This document shows, piece after piece, positions 8,352 to 18,190 of a stretch of 64,000 nt of DNA. Numbering within the stretch: position 1 is the first letter of the stretch; every line of letters begins with the position of its first letter. The position numbers and the translations under genes were made by a program. The DNA is from Clostridium sp. BSD9I1 (GTDB taxonomy: Bacteria > Bacillota > Clostridia > Clostridiales > Clostridiaceae). Location: assembly GCF_900185645.1 (NCBI RefSeq), contig NZ_FYAM01000026.1, positions 57,418 through 121,417 on the forward strand, given 5' to 3'. The notes beneath the pieces were generated by a model, which did no database searches, was not told where the DNA came from, and was given only the letters and a program-made list of their open reading frames with translations.

Positions 8352-9401
8352 TTATAAAGTAGAGTCTAATTTTCTAACTTCTTTCACAACTAGCTTTGTA
8401 TATAGCTCTATTGCACTTATATTAGAGTATATTCTATCATTTGAGTTAACTATACTTTTATATTCTATATCATCTATTAGTAATTCATGTGTTTTATTGT
8501 TAGAAATAAAGTTTATAATTCTCAAATTTTCTATAGCTTTATTAATTAATCTAAAACTATTTTTATCAAATTCATCATATTTTTCTTCCTTACAAATTTC
8601 AAAATTGATATCATAAGCTAAATGATTAATTTGCCAAAAGTGCTCTAAGATCTTCTGCATAACTTGAAGCTTTTTTCGCTTTTCTCCTGTAGATAAATAC
8701 TTTGACTCACTTATCACTAATTCAATATTTGAGTGTACTAAATCTAGATCATTAAATATATATGGAAAAAGAGTTATATATTCCTTTCCTCTATTTATGC
8801 ACTTATTTTTTAGCTGTGTTTTTGTATATTCTAATCCATTTAAAAGTCTAAGTTTTGCAAATTCTAGTCTTTTGTATGCTATTTCTCTATAATATATAAA
8901 AGAAAATAAATAATTATATAAAATAGCTATTATCACTCCAATGCCTAGTGCTACAATTCTAAGTTTGAATGTAAGCCATATACTGGGATTGCCTAAGGAA
9001 TTTTTTTGAATATATTGAGTCATATAAATGCACGTAAATATTGCCACAGGAGAAATCATTCTCCAATTTATTTTAAGAGATAAATATAAGGTTAATCCCA
9101 TGGAAATTGCAATAGTGAAAACATTTATGCCTAAAAATACTATTAAAATTGATGTACATATTGCTCCTAATGTGGATGAAATAAGTTGACTTACGCCGCT
9201 TTTAACCCCTACTATATTAATAGGCTCTAAATTGTACATAACTCCTAGTAATACGGAGATCATATCCAACCTTGCAACAATGGATATTTTTCCAACAATA
9301 TATCCTGTTCCTATTGCTAAAATCGCTTTTATTATATAAAGCTTTGAGTCAAATAATATCGCTTCATTACTTAATCCAAACGCAGTAATTAATCTCCTCA
9401 T
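8352..9401 (-). CDS. Aromatic-acid-exporter (ArAE/FUSC)-like membrane protein
   Basis: Start set at ATG 9401, five bases after a GGAGGT site. A TTG 23 codons upstream has no ribosome site. 349 aa: about six membrane helices in the first 180 residues (AILAIGTGYIVGK, SVLLGVMYNLEP, STLGAICTSILIVFLGI and others), then a mainly helical cytoplasmic half with charged coiled segments. This is the layout of the ArAE_1/DUF939 family, thought to export aromatic acids or to be envelope-related. Substrate unknown. Confidence 0.65.
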   Translation of the reverse strand: MRRLITAFGLSNEAILFDSKLYIIKAILAIGTGYIVGKISIVARLDMISVLLGVMYNLEPINIVGVKSGVSQLISSTLGAICTSILIVFLGINVFTIAISMGLTLYLSLKINWRMISPVAIFTCIYMTQYIQKNSLGNPSIWLTFKLRIVALGIGVIIAILYNYLFSFIYYREIAYKRLEFAKLRLLNGLEYTKTQLKNKCINRGKEYITLFPYIFNDLDLVHSNIELVISESKYLSTGEKRKKLQVMQKILEHFWQINHLAYDINFEICKEEKYDEFDKNSFRLINKAIENLRIINFISNNKTHELLIDDIEYKSIVNSNDRIYSNISAIELYTKLVVKEVRKLDSTL

Positions 9402-9624
9402 ACTTACCTCCAAGATCAATATTAAAACTATTATAGTTATTAATTTTCCCGTTATATTATTTTTTATCAATAAATAAACTTAGTAAAACTAACGTCTTAA
9501 TTTTCTACATTTCGTCATATTGTTTATATTAAAAATATATTATTCCATTTTTCACCAATAGCATGTTATAATATAGTTGCTATAACAATTATTAAATAAA
9601 AATAAACTCAAAAGGGGGCATAAA

Positions 9625-11364
9625 ATGAATAATAATAGCGGCATAAAACTTAGATTATATATGATGGTAGCATTCACCATAATATTAACAATTGGCATTA
9701 GTTTTTTTTCATGGACTTCGTTTAATAATTCAAACGAAAAATCTCATTCCAGACTTCATAATACTATTGACTATATTGATCTGGTTAATTCTTCACGAAA
9801 AATTGAAGTTGACTTTAAAGAACAAGTACAAGAGTGGAAAAATACTTTATTAAGAGGAAATGATCCTGCATCATTTAAAAAATACTATGATGCATTTTTG
9901 AACAAACATAAAGCTATTCAGGAAGATTTAATAACACTTAAGACAGATATGTCTTTAAAGGATTTAGACACTTCATTGATTGATAACTTATTATCCTCTC
10001 ATAAAGAATTATATGATAAATATACTATAGCAATAAAAAAATACGATTCTAATAATAAGGAAAGCTTTAAGATAGTAGATGCCTTAGTAAAAGGTATCGA
10101 TAGAGCCCCTACAGATGATATGGATTCATTAGTAAAGCAAATTGAAGTTACCGCAAAACTTAAAGCAGAAGATATGATAAATGAAGCTAATAAGGAGTCC
10201 CTTAATTTTAGAAAGACCTTAATCGGAATATTACTTTTTAGTATCTGTGTAATTGTGTTTTTAACTATCCTCATCTTATCTACTTATAAAGGGATTAAAA
10301 ACTTCATCTCAGAACTTGAAAGAGTTATTAATAAAGCAGAACAAGGTGATCTCACTGTTGAAGGTAGGGTTTATTCCAAAGATGAATTAGGAATGCTTAC
10401 CAAACAATTTAATAAGTTTTTGAGTGAAATTAGATTCTTAATTTCTAAAGCAAGGGAAACGAGTGTTGTTGTATTATCTTCTTCTCATGAAATATTGAAG
10501 TCTTCTGAAGAAACTAGTAAAGCATCTGAAGAAATTTCTGCAACTGTTACAAGTATATCAGAAGGTGCTTTAGAACAGTCAAAATTAGCTCATGAAGGCA
10601 ATAATTTAGTAAAAGATGTTTCAATTAGTTTACATAGTATAGCTGATAATACTCTAAATATAAGTGATCTTGCAAATAAATCTATGAAAATCGTAAATAA
10701 TGGTACTAGAATTCTTGAGTACCAAAGGAATAAAATGTCCCATAGTCAAAAGGCTTCACAAAACGTATCTGAAGTAATTTCAGAGTTATCTATTAAGTCT
10801 TCTGAAATTGGGCAAATTATAGGATTTATTAATGGAATCACAGGACAAACCAACCTATTAGCTTTAAATGCTTCGATTGAGGCTGCTAGGGCTGGCGAGG
10901 CAGGGCGTGGTTTTTCAGTAGTTGCTAATGAAGTAAAAAAACTCGCTGAATTGTCTAAGGAGTCAACTGAAAAAATTAATAACCTGATACTAGAAGTTCA
11001 AAGGGATATTGAAAAGGCTGTTATTGAGATGAACAACACTAAAATCTCAATAGATGAGCAATCATCTTCTCTTCAATCAACAGAAAATGCATTTAACGAT
11101 ATAAAACTTTCTGTTTCTGAAGTAGTAAATAAAATCAATGCAGTTTCTCATGAAACTCAAATTGTAAACAATAATATATTATCTGTAGAAAACTCAATAA
11201 ATAATATTGAAAATCTAGTTACTGAAAGTGCCTCCTTTACAGAAGAAGCTGCATCTATAACTGAAGAACAAACGGCATCCATGGTAGAAATATCTTCTTC
11301 TATAAATGAACTTACAGAACTCTCAAAAGATCTTCAAAACACTCTAGAAAAGTTTATTGTCTAA
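9625..11364 (+). CDS. Methyl-accepting chemotaxis protein
   Basis: 579 aa. TM1 (residues 9-29) precedes an extracellular four-helix-bundle-like ligand domain (about 35-190, all helical and charged), then TM2 (196-217), a HAMP linker (218-270, ending [15 protein letters not shown]) and a long signalling coiled coil. The hairpin tip reads [43 protein letters not shown], cited here in pieces as the invariant MCP core at about residues 398-440. Paired Q/E sites flank the tip. A GGGGG ribosome site precedes ATG. Ligand unknown; no che genes are nearby. Confidence 0.93.
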   Translation: MNNNSGIKLRLYMMVAFTIILTIGISFFSWTSFNNSNEKSHSRLHNTIDYIDLVNSSRKIEVDFKEQVQEWKNTLLRGNDPASFKKYYDAFLNKHKAIQEDLITLKTDMSLKDLDTSLIDNLLSSHKELYDKYTIAIKKYDSNNKESFKIVDALVKGIDRAPTDDMDSLVKQIEVTAKLKAEDMINEANKESLNFRKTLIGILLFSICVIVFLTILILSTYKGIKNFISELERVINKAEQGDLTVEGRVYSKDELGMLTKQFNKFLSEIRFLISKARETSVVVLSSSHEILKSSEETSKASEEISATVTSISEGALEQSKLAHEGNNLVKDVSISLHSIADNTLNISDLANKSMKIVNNGTRILEYQRNKMSHSQKASQNVSEVISELSIKSSEIGQIIGFINGITGQTNLLALNASIEAARAGEAGRGFSVVANEVKKLAELSKESTEKINNLILEVQRDIEKAVIEMNNTKISIDEQSSSLQSTENAFNDIKLSVSEVVNKINAVSHETQIVNNNILSVENSINNIENLVTESASFTEEAASITEEQTASMVEISSSINELTELSKDLQNTLEKFIV

Positions 11365-11380
11365 GTGTATATATCATTAA

Positions 11381-11422
11381 AAGTAAAATAAGGACATTTT
11401 GATAAATGTCCTTATTTTACTT
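11381..11422. terminator. Bidirectional terminator
   Basis: A perfect 19-bp stem (11381-11399 with 11404-11422) with a 4-base loop and U-rich arms on either strand. It separates the convergent chemoreceptor and SASP-like genes. Confidence 0.85.
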
Positions 11423-11428
11423 AAAATC

Positions 11429-11611
11429 CTACATACTATTAAATTTTCCATCTTTCATTTCAGGTCTTAATTTATTTTTGCCTAATTTTTTAGATTCATT
11501 AGAATACCCTATTTCATTAGATGTTTCCATTTTCATTTTATCTAGTTGTTTTTTAGTTTTTTGTTTTGATTTTTTATTATCTTTACTATTTTTATTACCT
11601 TTGTGTGACAT
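11429..11611 (-). CDS. Small basic protein with SASP alpha/beta-like motif
   Basis: 60 aa behind a near-perfect AAAGGAGGAG ribosome site, so it is a real gene. The first 20 residues are Lys/Asn/Ser rich. The middle reads QLDKMKMETSNEIGYS, which lines up with the GLDxLKxEVASEVG germination-protease region of alpha/beta small acid-soluble spore proteins. The second conserved SASP half (GGEMVKRM) is not clear (KDGKFNSM at the end). It is either a divergent or minor SASP, or an unrelated small spore protein. Confidence 0.5.
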   Translation of the reverse strand: MSHKGNKNSKDNKKSKQKTKKQLDKMKMETSNEIGYSNESKKLGKNKLRPEMKDGKFNSM

Positions 11612-11726
11612 AAAAACTCCTCCTTTTGTAGAGAAACATTTATATGCTGCTTACTCTATTAATTTCTCCAACAATAGATACTTTTATGTTGCATAATATA
11701 AGGAAATTGTGACGTTTTTATAAAAT

Positions 11727-11760
11727 AAAAAAACAAGCATTTTTATTATGCTTGTTTTTT
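11727..11760 (-). terminator. Terminator of reverse rubrerythrin
   Basis: Stem AACAAGCAT / ATGCTTGTT with a TTTATT-type loop, flanked by an A-run and a T-run, so it could work in both directions. It lies 13 bases beyond the rubrerythrin stop. Confidence 0.85.
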
Positions 11761-11772
11761 ATTTTATATTAA

Positions 11773-12321
11773 TTATTTTCCAAAGTATCTGCTTAAAAGC
11801 CCCTTAAATGCTGAGCCATGTCTAGCTTCATCTTTACACATTTCATGCACTGTGTCATGAATTGCATCTAAGTTTAATTTTTTAGCAAGTGTTGCTAAGT
11901 CTTTTTTGCCTTGGCAAGCTCCGTGCTCTGCTTCAACTCTTAACTGTAAGTTCTTTTCAGTACTAATTGTTACTACTTCTCCTAAAAGTTCAGCAAATTT
12001 TGCTGCATGTTCTGCTTCTTCAAAAGCTATTCTCTTATACGCTTCAGCGATTTCTGGGTATCCTTCTCTATCAGCCTGTCTTGACATTGCAAGATACATT
12101 CCAACTTCTGTGCATTCTCCTGTGAAGTTTGCTCTTAATCCTTCTATAACTTCTGGATCAACACCTTCTGCCACTCCTATTTTATGCTCATCTGCCCAAG
12201 CAAACTCTCCTTCAACTTTTTCTATAAACTTATCAGCTGGCACTCCACACTGTGGACACTTTTCTGGTGCTGCTTCTCCTTCATAAATATATCCACATAC
12301 TGTACATACAAATTTTTTCAT
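11773..12321 (-). CDS. Reverse rubrerythrin
   Basis: 182 aa. The N-terminal rubredoxin domain binds Fe(Cys)4 ([10 protein letters not shown], residues 6-15, and CPQCGVP, residues 22-28). A ferritin-like diiron domain follows, with the ligands E-x-x-H in EEAEHAAKF and DEARHGSAF and glutamates in GECTE. The domain order is the opposite of classical rubrerythrin, hence 'reverse'. In C. acetobutylicum such proteins are NADH-linked peroxide/oxygen reductases under PerR control. It is a single gene here; a palindromic AT stretch (about 12432-12447) upstream could be its operator. Confidence 0.92.
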   Translation of the reverse strand: MKKFVCTVCGYIYEGEAAPEKCPQCGVPADKFIEKVEGEFAWADEHKIGVAEGVDPEVIEGLRANFTGECTEVGMYLAMSRQADREGYPEIAEAYKRIAFEEAEHAAKFAELLGEVVTISTEKNLQLRVEAEHGACQGKKDLATLAKKLNLDAIHDTVHEMCKDEARHGSAFKGLLSRYFGK

Positions 12322-12573
12322 AATAAAAATCCTCCCTAAAATTACTTATTTTTTTATTTCTAATCCCATCTTATGGGGTTATTATCATTTTTAATTATTA
12401 ATTCATTTTTGCATTCTCTTGTTTACAATTATTATTATATAATAATTACTATTAATTATCAATAGCTTTTTTAAAATAAATTTAAAATTTTTTCCTTCTT
12501 GTATAAAAATGAATTGAACTGTGATATCTTTTCAAATAATATATAAATAATATCTAGTGAGAGGAGACTAATT

Positions 12574-14079
12574 ATGAAAAGAATTAGTGTTATAGATATA
12601 GGTTCTAATTCAATAAGACTTGTTATCGTGGATATAAATAATGAATATTTTAAAGTTATAGATGAGTTTAAAGAAACAGTGAGACTTGGTAAAGATATAA
12701 ATAAAAATGGTAGCTTATGTTCTAAAAGAATGAAAAAGGCCATAGACACTTTAGGTTTTTTCAAGAAGCTTTGTGATGAATTAAGTGTTGATGAAATAAT
12801 AGCTGTAGCCACTGAAGCTGTAAGGAAAGCATCTAACAGAGAAGAGTTTATACGAAATGTTTATAGGGAAACCCAAATAAATATAGAAATAATTGATGGT
12901 AATATGGAGGCTTACTATGATTTCCTAGGTGGTATAAATAGCTTAAATATTAGTGATTGTCTTATGATTGATATAGGTGGTGCAAGCACTGAACTTATAG
13001 AGGTTAGAAATAAACAAATTAAGAATTCTATAAGCTTTCCTTTTGGAGCACTAAGTCTAGCAGAAAAGTTTAAACTGTCTGGCAAGGGGTGTATGATTAA
13101 CGAAAGCCATCTTAAAGATTATATTAAGGAGTTTTTTATTAAAGCTCCATGGATAAAGAATATAAGAGGTATTCCGTTAGTTGGAATTGGTGGTACTGTA
13201 AGAAATATAGCAAAAATACATAGAAGAAAAATCAAATATCCATTTGATACAATTCATAACTATCAAATGACTCCAGAACAAGTAAAGGAAATATATAATT
13301 TTGTTGTTTGCAAAACCATAAGCTCTAGAAAGAAGGTAAAAGGACTTTCTATAGATAGAATAGATATATTTCCAAATGCAGTCTCTGTTGTAAATGCTGT
13401 AATGGAATACTGTAATATTTCTGAAATATATGTAAGCTCAAAAGGCTTAAGAGATGGAATTTTGTATAGCTATATTTTAAAAGATAATTCTATATTAGAC
13501 GATGTATTAGATTTCTCCTTAAGAAATATTATGATAAATTATAACGTTAATATAGTTCATGCCGAGAGAGTATTTAATATGTGTTTATCTCTATATACTC
13601 AATTAAAAAGTTTAATTAAAGCTCCAAGAGATTTTTCAAAAATACTAAAGGTTTCTTCCCTGTTGCATGATTGTGGTATTACCTTAGATTATCATAATCA
13701 TCATAAACATTCTTTTTACATGATTTTAAATTCCAGTTTATATGGGCTTTGCCATAAAGACATTTTGATTTCTGCATATATTGCAGCGCTTCACAGAAAA
13801 CAGGATTTTGCCTTAACTGAACCCTACCATAAAAAACTTATAAAAAGAGAAGAACTACAAATAATTGAAAAATTAGGAGTGCTTCTTCAAATATCAGAAA
13901 GTCTGGATAGAGGTTTGAATGGCAATGTAGGGCGGGCAGATGTTATTATTAATGAAAGCTCCGTAACATTAAAGCTTCACTCTAAAAATCATTCTTCCTT
14001 AGAAATTAATGAAGCCTTAATAGCTTCAGATAAATTTAAGAAGCTGTTTAAAAAGAAGCTTATTATAGTAGGTGATTAA
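12574..14079 (+). CDS. ppx: Exopolyphosphatase / pppGpp phosphatase (Ppx/GppA)
   Basis: 501 aa. An ASKHA-type N-half carries DIGSNSIRLVI (residues 8-18), AVATEAVRKASN, the second phosphate motif MIDIGGASTELIEV (about 131-144) and GIGGTVRNIAK. A C-terminal HD-type helical domain contains LLHDCGI (about 363-369). This is the standard Ppx/GppA layout, releasing phosphate from polyphosphate chains and/or pppGpp. GAGAGG precedes the ATG. No ppk is visible nearby. Confidence 0.9.
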   Translation: MKRISVIDIGSNSIRLVIVDINNEYFKVIDEFKETVRLGKDINKNGSLCSKRMKKAIDTLGFFKKLCDELSVDEIIAVATEAVRKASNREEFIRNVYRETQINIEIIDGNMEAYYDFLGGINSLNISDCLMIDIGGASTELIEVRNKQIKNSISFPFGALSLAEKFKLSGKGCMINESHLKDYIKEFFIKAPWIKNIRGIPLVGIGGTVRNIAKIHRRKIKYPFDTIHNYQMTPEQVKEIYNFVVCKTISSRKKVKGLSIDRIDIFPNAVSVVNAVMEYCNISEIYVSSKGLRDGILYSYILKDNSILDDVLDFSLRNIMINYNVNIVHAERVFNMCLSLYTQLKSLIKAPRDFSKILKVSSLLHDCGITLDYHNHHKHSFYMILNSSLYGLCHKDILISAYIAALHRKQDFALTEPYHKKLIKREELQIIEKLGVLLQISESLDRGLNGNVGRADVIINESSVTLKLHSKNHSSLEINEALIASDKFKKLFKKKLIIVGD

Positions 14080-14137
14080 TATTTTATGACCTATCGGTCT
14101 GCGGGCTTGTCAGCTCTTTGATAAGTATTAATTTAAA

Positions 14138-14161
14138 GGAATTTCGCAAAAGCGAAATTCC
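14138..14161. terminator. Hairpin between convergent ppx and xdhC-like genes
   Basis: A perfect 10-bp stem GGAATTTCGC / GCGAAATTCC with a 4-base loop. T-tracts are weak (TTTAAATT on the minus side), so it may be a moderate terminator. The sequence resembles a stand-alone genomic hairpin element, which I cannot test here. Confidence 0.55.
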
Positions 14162-14189
14162 CTCCTTCAGCAGTGGGATGAAGACATTT

Positions 14190-14984
14190 TTAAAGTTTCA
14201 TATGTTTTAAGCTTCCGCCATTTTTAATCATTAAAATTTCTGCAAATATGCTTATAGCAATTTCATTTGGTTCATTGCCTCCAAGCTTTAGCCCTATAGG
14301 AGCATATACCCTCTCTAAGGCCTCTTTATCTACTCCTTTTTCTTTAAGCCTATTCATCATATTTATAACTTTTCCCTTACTTCCTATCATACCTATATAT
14401 TTAGCCTTTGAATTAATTACACTCTCTAAAGCTATTTCATCACATAAATGTCCCCTGGTTACTATTATTATATAGGTGTTTTCATCAATGGGATATTTAC
14501 TTAAGTTTTCCTTAAAATCTCCTGCAATGGTTTCTTCTACATCTTTAAATCTTTCTTTATTTGCATATTCTTCTCTATCATCAAATACTACTGTATAGTA
14601 ATTTAAAAACTTACTAACTTTTGCAAGCTCCATACCTACATGTCCACCCCCAACTATTAAAAGTTTAGGTGTGGGTAAAAAGGATTTTACAAATACTTTA
14701 GTTTGTCCTCCACAATCCATTTGCAAGCCCCCCTCACCGGTTTGCAATGCATAAGTAAATTCCTTACTTGTACCCTTTTCCATACACTCTAAGGAATCTT
14801 TGATAGCTGTATATTCAAGTTTTCCTCCACCTATAGTTCCGTAAGTTGTACCATCTTCAAATACAGCCATCATTGCGTTAATTTTCCCCGGAGAGGATCC
14901 TTGAACTTCAGTTATCATTGCCAAGGAACATTTTTTATTTTCATGGACTTTCTTTAGTACTTCTTCCATTATCCTTGCTTCCAT
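14190..14984 (-). CDS. XdhC/CoxI-family molybdenum-hydroxylase maturation factor
   Basis: 264 aa. The XdhC N-terminal domain has CSLAMITEVQGSSPG (about 19-33) and TIGGGKLE. The C-terminal Rossmann domain has LLIVGGGHVGMELA (about 109-122) and IGMIGSKGK. XdhC proteins bind sulfurated Mo cofactor and insert it into xanthine-dehydrogenase-type enzymes. It is the last gene of the leftward unit FeS-FAD-Mo-XdhC, 56 bases after the Mo subunit, so it most likely serves that enzyme. Confidence 0.9.
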   Translation of the reverse strand: MEARIMEEVLKKVHENKKCSLAMITEVQGSSPGKINAMMAVFEDGTTYGTIGGGKLEYTAIKDSLECMEKGTSKEFTYALQTGEGGLQMDCGGQTKVFVKSFLPTPKLLIVGGGHVGMELAKVSKFLNYYTVVFDDREEYANKERFKDVEETIAGDFKENLSKYPIDENTYIIIVTRGHLCDEIALESVINSKAKYIGMIGSKGKVINMMNRLKEKGVDKEALERVYAPIGLKLGGNEPNEIAISIFAEILMIKNGGSLKHMKL

Positions 14985-15040
14985 GTTAATTAACCCCCAG
15001 TTTTTTAGTTATAATATTACTTATATTATAATTATATCCT

Positions 15041-17302
15041 TTATTTTCTATTTCTTAAAGCAGATATTATTCTCTCTGGGGTTGCTGGAAATTCAGTTAT
15101 ATTTAACTTAAGAGCATTATTTATGGCATTTATAATAGCTGGAGCTATTCCATTTGTTGCAATTTCACCAACACTCTTTGCACCATAGGGGCCGTATTCA
15201 TCTGGATATTCAATTAAATCCATATTTACCTTAGGCATATCTGGAGCATTTATTAAATGGTATTTACTAAAGCTGTTACTTTTAATTCTTCCATTGTTAT
15301 CTATTTCTATTTCTTCTGTCAAAGCATAACCTATGCCCATTTGTGCCGCTCCTTGTATTTGCCCCTCTACAAAGGTTTTATTTATAGCTCTTCCTATATC
15401 ATGTACAGCTAATATCTCATTAACTTTAGTCATTCCAGTCAAAGTATCCACTGTAATCTCTGCAAATACCGCTGCATATACCCCTGGATTTGCTGGGGAA
15501 TGATAAGTGTAAGTTACAGACATATCATCACTAAACTTTTTCTCAGCTAAAACCACTATTTCTCCATAACTTAAAATCTTATCTTCATCGTTTTTATTCC
15601 ATACCCTTTCATTTTTTATAACTATATCTTCTTCACTGCATTCGAGTATTTTAGTAGCATAACTTTTTATTCTTTCCTTAAGTAATTCTGAAACTTTTTT
15701 AGCTGCTCCTCCATTTACATAGGTGACCCTACTTGCTTGGGTTCCTGCTGAATCATAAGGAGTTACAAAAGTATCTCCCTCCAGTGCTGTTACTTTTTCA
15801 ATATCCATATCTAAGGTTTCCGCTACTATTTGCCTCATAACAGTTACAGTTCCACATCCTAAGTCATGTACTGTTTCCTTCAAAAGTACACTTCCATCAG
15901 TATCCATTTGTATTGTAGCTGTAGTAAAATCTGGGTATGCTCCATAATATCCATTTCCATGGGTAACACAAGCCATTCCAACTCCTGTGGCATATCTTCC
16001 ATCAAAATGTGTGTTACTCCATCTTTTCTTCCAGTTAAACTTTTCTACCCCTCTACTTACACAATCAACTACTCTAGCGTTACCTAAATCCACTCCCTTA
16101 GCTAAATCTTTATCATAGGGATGTACTAGATTTTTAAGTCTGAATTCTGTAGGATCCATGTTTAATTTCCTCGCTGTATTATCTATATTTATTTCAGTAA
16201 TAGCATGTATTTGAGGTGCTCCATATCCTCTGCAGGCTCCTCCTATAGGGGTGTTTGTATAAACTACGTGTGCTGTGTATTTTTGATTTTCTATTCTATA
16301 AAGCCTAGATAGTTTTTTACCCATAGACATACAAAGTGCATCTCCATTTGTAAAATATGCTCCAGTATCTACTATCACTTCAATTTCTCTTCCTAAAATA
16401 TCTCCATCCTTTGTCACAGCAGTTTTCACATTTCCTATAACATTATGTCTTGTTCTGCTGCCTACTATAGTTTGATTTCTATCCATTTGAATTTTAATAG
16501 GTCTTTTTAAGTCTAAAGCTACATAGGCACATATTGGTTCTACTATAGGATGAGTTTTTCCACCAAAGGAACCTCCCATAGGTGACTTTATTACCCTTAT
16601 CTTTCTTTTAGGTATATTAAGTGCATCAGACACTACAAGCTGGCTTTGAAAAACCTCCTGGCATGGAGAATAAATTATTATATTATTAAATTCATCTATT
16701 TTAGCTATTGCCAAATGAGTTTCCATAGCTGCATGATGTATTTTAGGTGTAATTATAGTGTCCTCAATTATTAAATCAGCTTTTTCAAAAGCTCTTCTGC
16801 TATCTCCATATTCGATTTCCTTATCCATTACATGATTATTATTTTCTTCATGAATTTTAAAGGAATTTTTATTAAGAGCTTCCCTAGGGTCTACAACTAC
16901 AGGAAGTCTCTCATATTCCACTTTTATGAGCTTAACTGCTCTTTCAGCAGTTAGATTATCTTTAGCAACTACAAGCGCTACTCTATCTCCCACAAATCTT
17001 ACTTCACTATCAAACATCAACTCGTCTTTTATTGTTTCTAAAGCTTCATACCATCTATGTGAATTATAATAATTTTTAGGCGTATTTTTATGTGTGTATA
17101 TCTTTACAACCCCAGGCAGCTTTTCCGCTTCATCTGTATCTATACTTTTTATTATTGCATGAGCTACATCACTTAATAAAAGTTTTCCATAAAGCATACC
17201 TTCAAGTTTCATATCACTTACATATTTCAGTTTCCCTGTCACCTTTTCATTTACATCATGTACTGGAACATAGTTTCCTATATATCTAAATTCCTCTGCC
17301 AT
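15041..17302 (-). CDS. Molybdenum-hydroxylase large subunit (xanthine-dehydrogenase family, substrate not xanthine by residue)
   Basis: 753 aa, full family length. Seen: QSQLVVSDAL, MGGSFGGKT (242-250), GGACRGYGAPQ (354-364, with Arg358), a glycine-rich DLGCGTVT, and the C-terminal GAKSVGEIA with catalytic Glu713. The residue after GGK, a Glu (Glu802) in xanthine oxidoreductases that contacts the purine, is Thr250 here, so a purine substrate is doubtful. It binds Mo-cytosine-dinucleotide or Mo-pterin and hydroxylates its substrate with water. Expressed after the FeS and FAD subunits. Context suggests an imidazole or thio-imidazole product of the neighbouring lyase, which is inference. Confidence 0.88.
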   Translation of the reverse strand: MAEEFRYIGNYVPVHDVNEKVTGKLKYVSDMKLEGMLYGKLLLSDVAHAIIKSIDTDEAEKLPGVVKIYTHKNTPKNYYNSHRWYEALETIKDELMFDSEVRFVGDRVALVVAKDNLTAERAVKLIKVEYERLPVVVDPREALNKNSFKIHEENNNHVMDKEIEYGDSRRAFEKADLIIEDTIITPKIHHAAMETHLAIAKIDEFNNIIIYSPCQEVFQSQLVVSDALNIPKRKIRVIKSPMGGSFGGKTHPIVEPICAYVALDLKRPIKIQMDRNQTIVGSRTRHNVIGNVKTAVTKDGDILGREIEVIVDTGAYFTNGDALCMSMGKKLSRLYRIENQKYTAHVVYTNTPIGGACRGYGAPQIHAITEINIDNTARKLNMDPTEFRLKNLVHPYDKDLAKGVDLGNARVVDCVSRGVEKFNWKKRWSNTHFDGRYATGVGMACVTHGNGYYGAYPDFTTATIQMDTDGSVLLKETVHDLGCGTVTVMRQIVAETLDMDIEKVTALEGDTFVTPYDSAGTQASRVTYVNGGAAKKVSELLKERIKSYATKILECSEEDIVIKNERVWNKNDEDKILSYGEIVVLAEKKFSDDMSVTYTYHSPANPGVYAAVFAEITVDTLTGMTKVNEILAVHDIGRAINKTFVEGQIQGAAQMGIGYALTEEIEIDNNGRIKSNSFSKYHLINAPDMPKVNMDLIEYPDEYGPYGAKSVGEIATNGIAPAIINAINNALKLNITEFPATPERIISALRNRK

Positions 17303-17317
17303 ATTATCACCATCCCG

Positions 17318-18166
17318 TTATTCAAATATATTTCTAAAGACGTTCTCGGCAAGTCCCCTTATTGCTTCTCTTTTATAAGGTCTCGATTGTCTTGTAGGTA
17401 TAGACAGGTCTACTTGTTTTTGAAGAACATTTTTAAATTCTTCTAAAAGATTATTTGTAAAAGCTCTGCCTTCTAATAATTCCTCAGCTATTTTAGACCT
17501 GAAAGCCTTAGGCCCTAATGACCCTATTGATACTTTTACATCTTTAATTTTATCCTCATATTTCAATGATACTGAAATACTTAATTTTGAAATTGTTACA
17601 GTACTTCTGCTTCCTATCTTTGCAAATGAAGTTTTATATTCTTTATATTTTAAAGGAACTAATATTTCAGTAATAATTTCTCCAAGTTTTAAATTATTCT
17701 TTTCTAATCCTATTACTACATCATCCAGTTCCCTAATATTCTCTTGTCCAAATTTATTTATGGTTTTCACTTTAGCATCCAATGATAAAAGTGCTGGGAT
17801 GGAATCTGCTGCAGGAGATGCATTCGCTATATTTCCAGCTATAGTTGCAGTATTCCTTATTTGGGTAGAGCCAACTTTTTCTGCAGATTCCTTTAAACAT
17901 TTGAAGTATTTATTTGTTATAGGACTATATTCTATTTCTAAAAAAGTAGTATTTGCACCTATCTTTAAAAAATTATCTTCTTCTTTTATATATTTAAGTT
18001 CTTCTATCCCCGAAACATCTATTATGTTAATATTGTATAGTCCTTTTTCTCTCATCTTTATAATAAAATCTGTACCCCCAGCTATAAAGTAAGTATTATC
18101 ATCTATGTTTTTAAGTAAAGATTTAAGCTCTTTTAAGTTCTTTGGAGTTTCTGCTTTCATAGTCAT
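17318..18166 (-). CDS. Molybdenum-hydroxylase FAD subunit (CoxM/XdhB type)
   Basis: Start moved to ATG 18166, which has GGGAGGT seven bases upstream. The upstream in-frame ATG lies inside that site. 282 aa with the VAO-type FAD fold: FIAGGTDFIIKMREK (about 28-42) and ATIAGNIANASPAADSIPALLSL (about 108-130, pyrophosphate contact), then the CO-dehydrogenase flavoprotein C-terminal domain with KIGSRSTVTISKLS. It passes electrons from the FeS subunit to the final acceptor. It sits 24 bases after the FeS gene and 15 before the Mo gene. Confidence 0.9.
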   Translation of the reverse strand: MTMKAETPKNLKELKSLLKNIDDNTYFIAGGTDFIIKMREKGLYNINIIDVSGIEELKYIKEEDNFLKIGANTTFLEIEYSPITNKYFKCLKESAEKVGSTQIRNTATIAGNIANASPAADSIPALLSLDAKVKTINKFGQENIRELDDVVIGLEKNNLKLGEIITEILVPLKYKEYKTSFAKIGSRSTVTISKLSISVSLKYEDKIKDVKVSIGSLGPKAFRSKIAEELLEGRAFTNNLLEEFKNVLQKQVDLSIPTRQSRPYKREAIRGLAENVFRNIFE

Positions 18167-18190
18167 AATTTTACCTCCCATAAATCTTTA

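Noticed and set aside
9565..9586. GTTATA/TATAAC repeat before the chemoreceptor as an operator
   Set aside because: Only 6-base AT-rich arms over a TATAAT box, expected by chance; no flagellar sigma-D promoter seen either.
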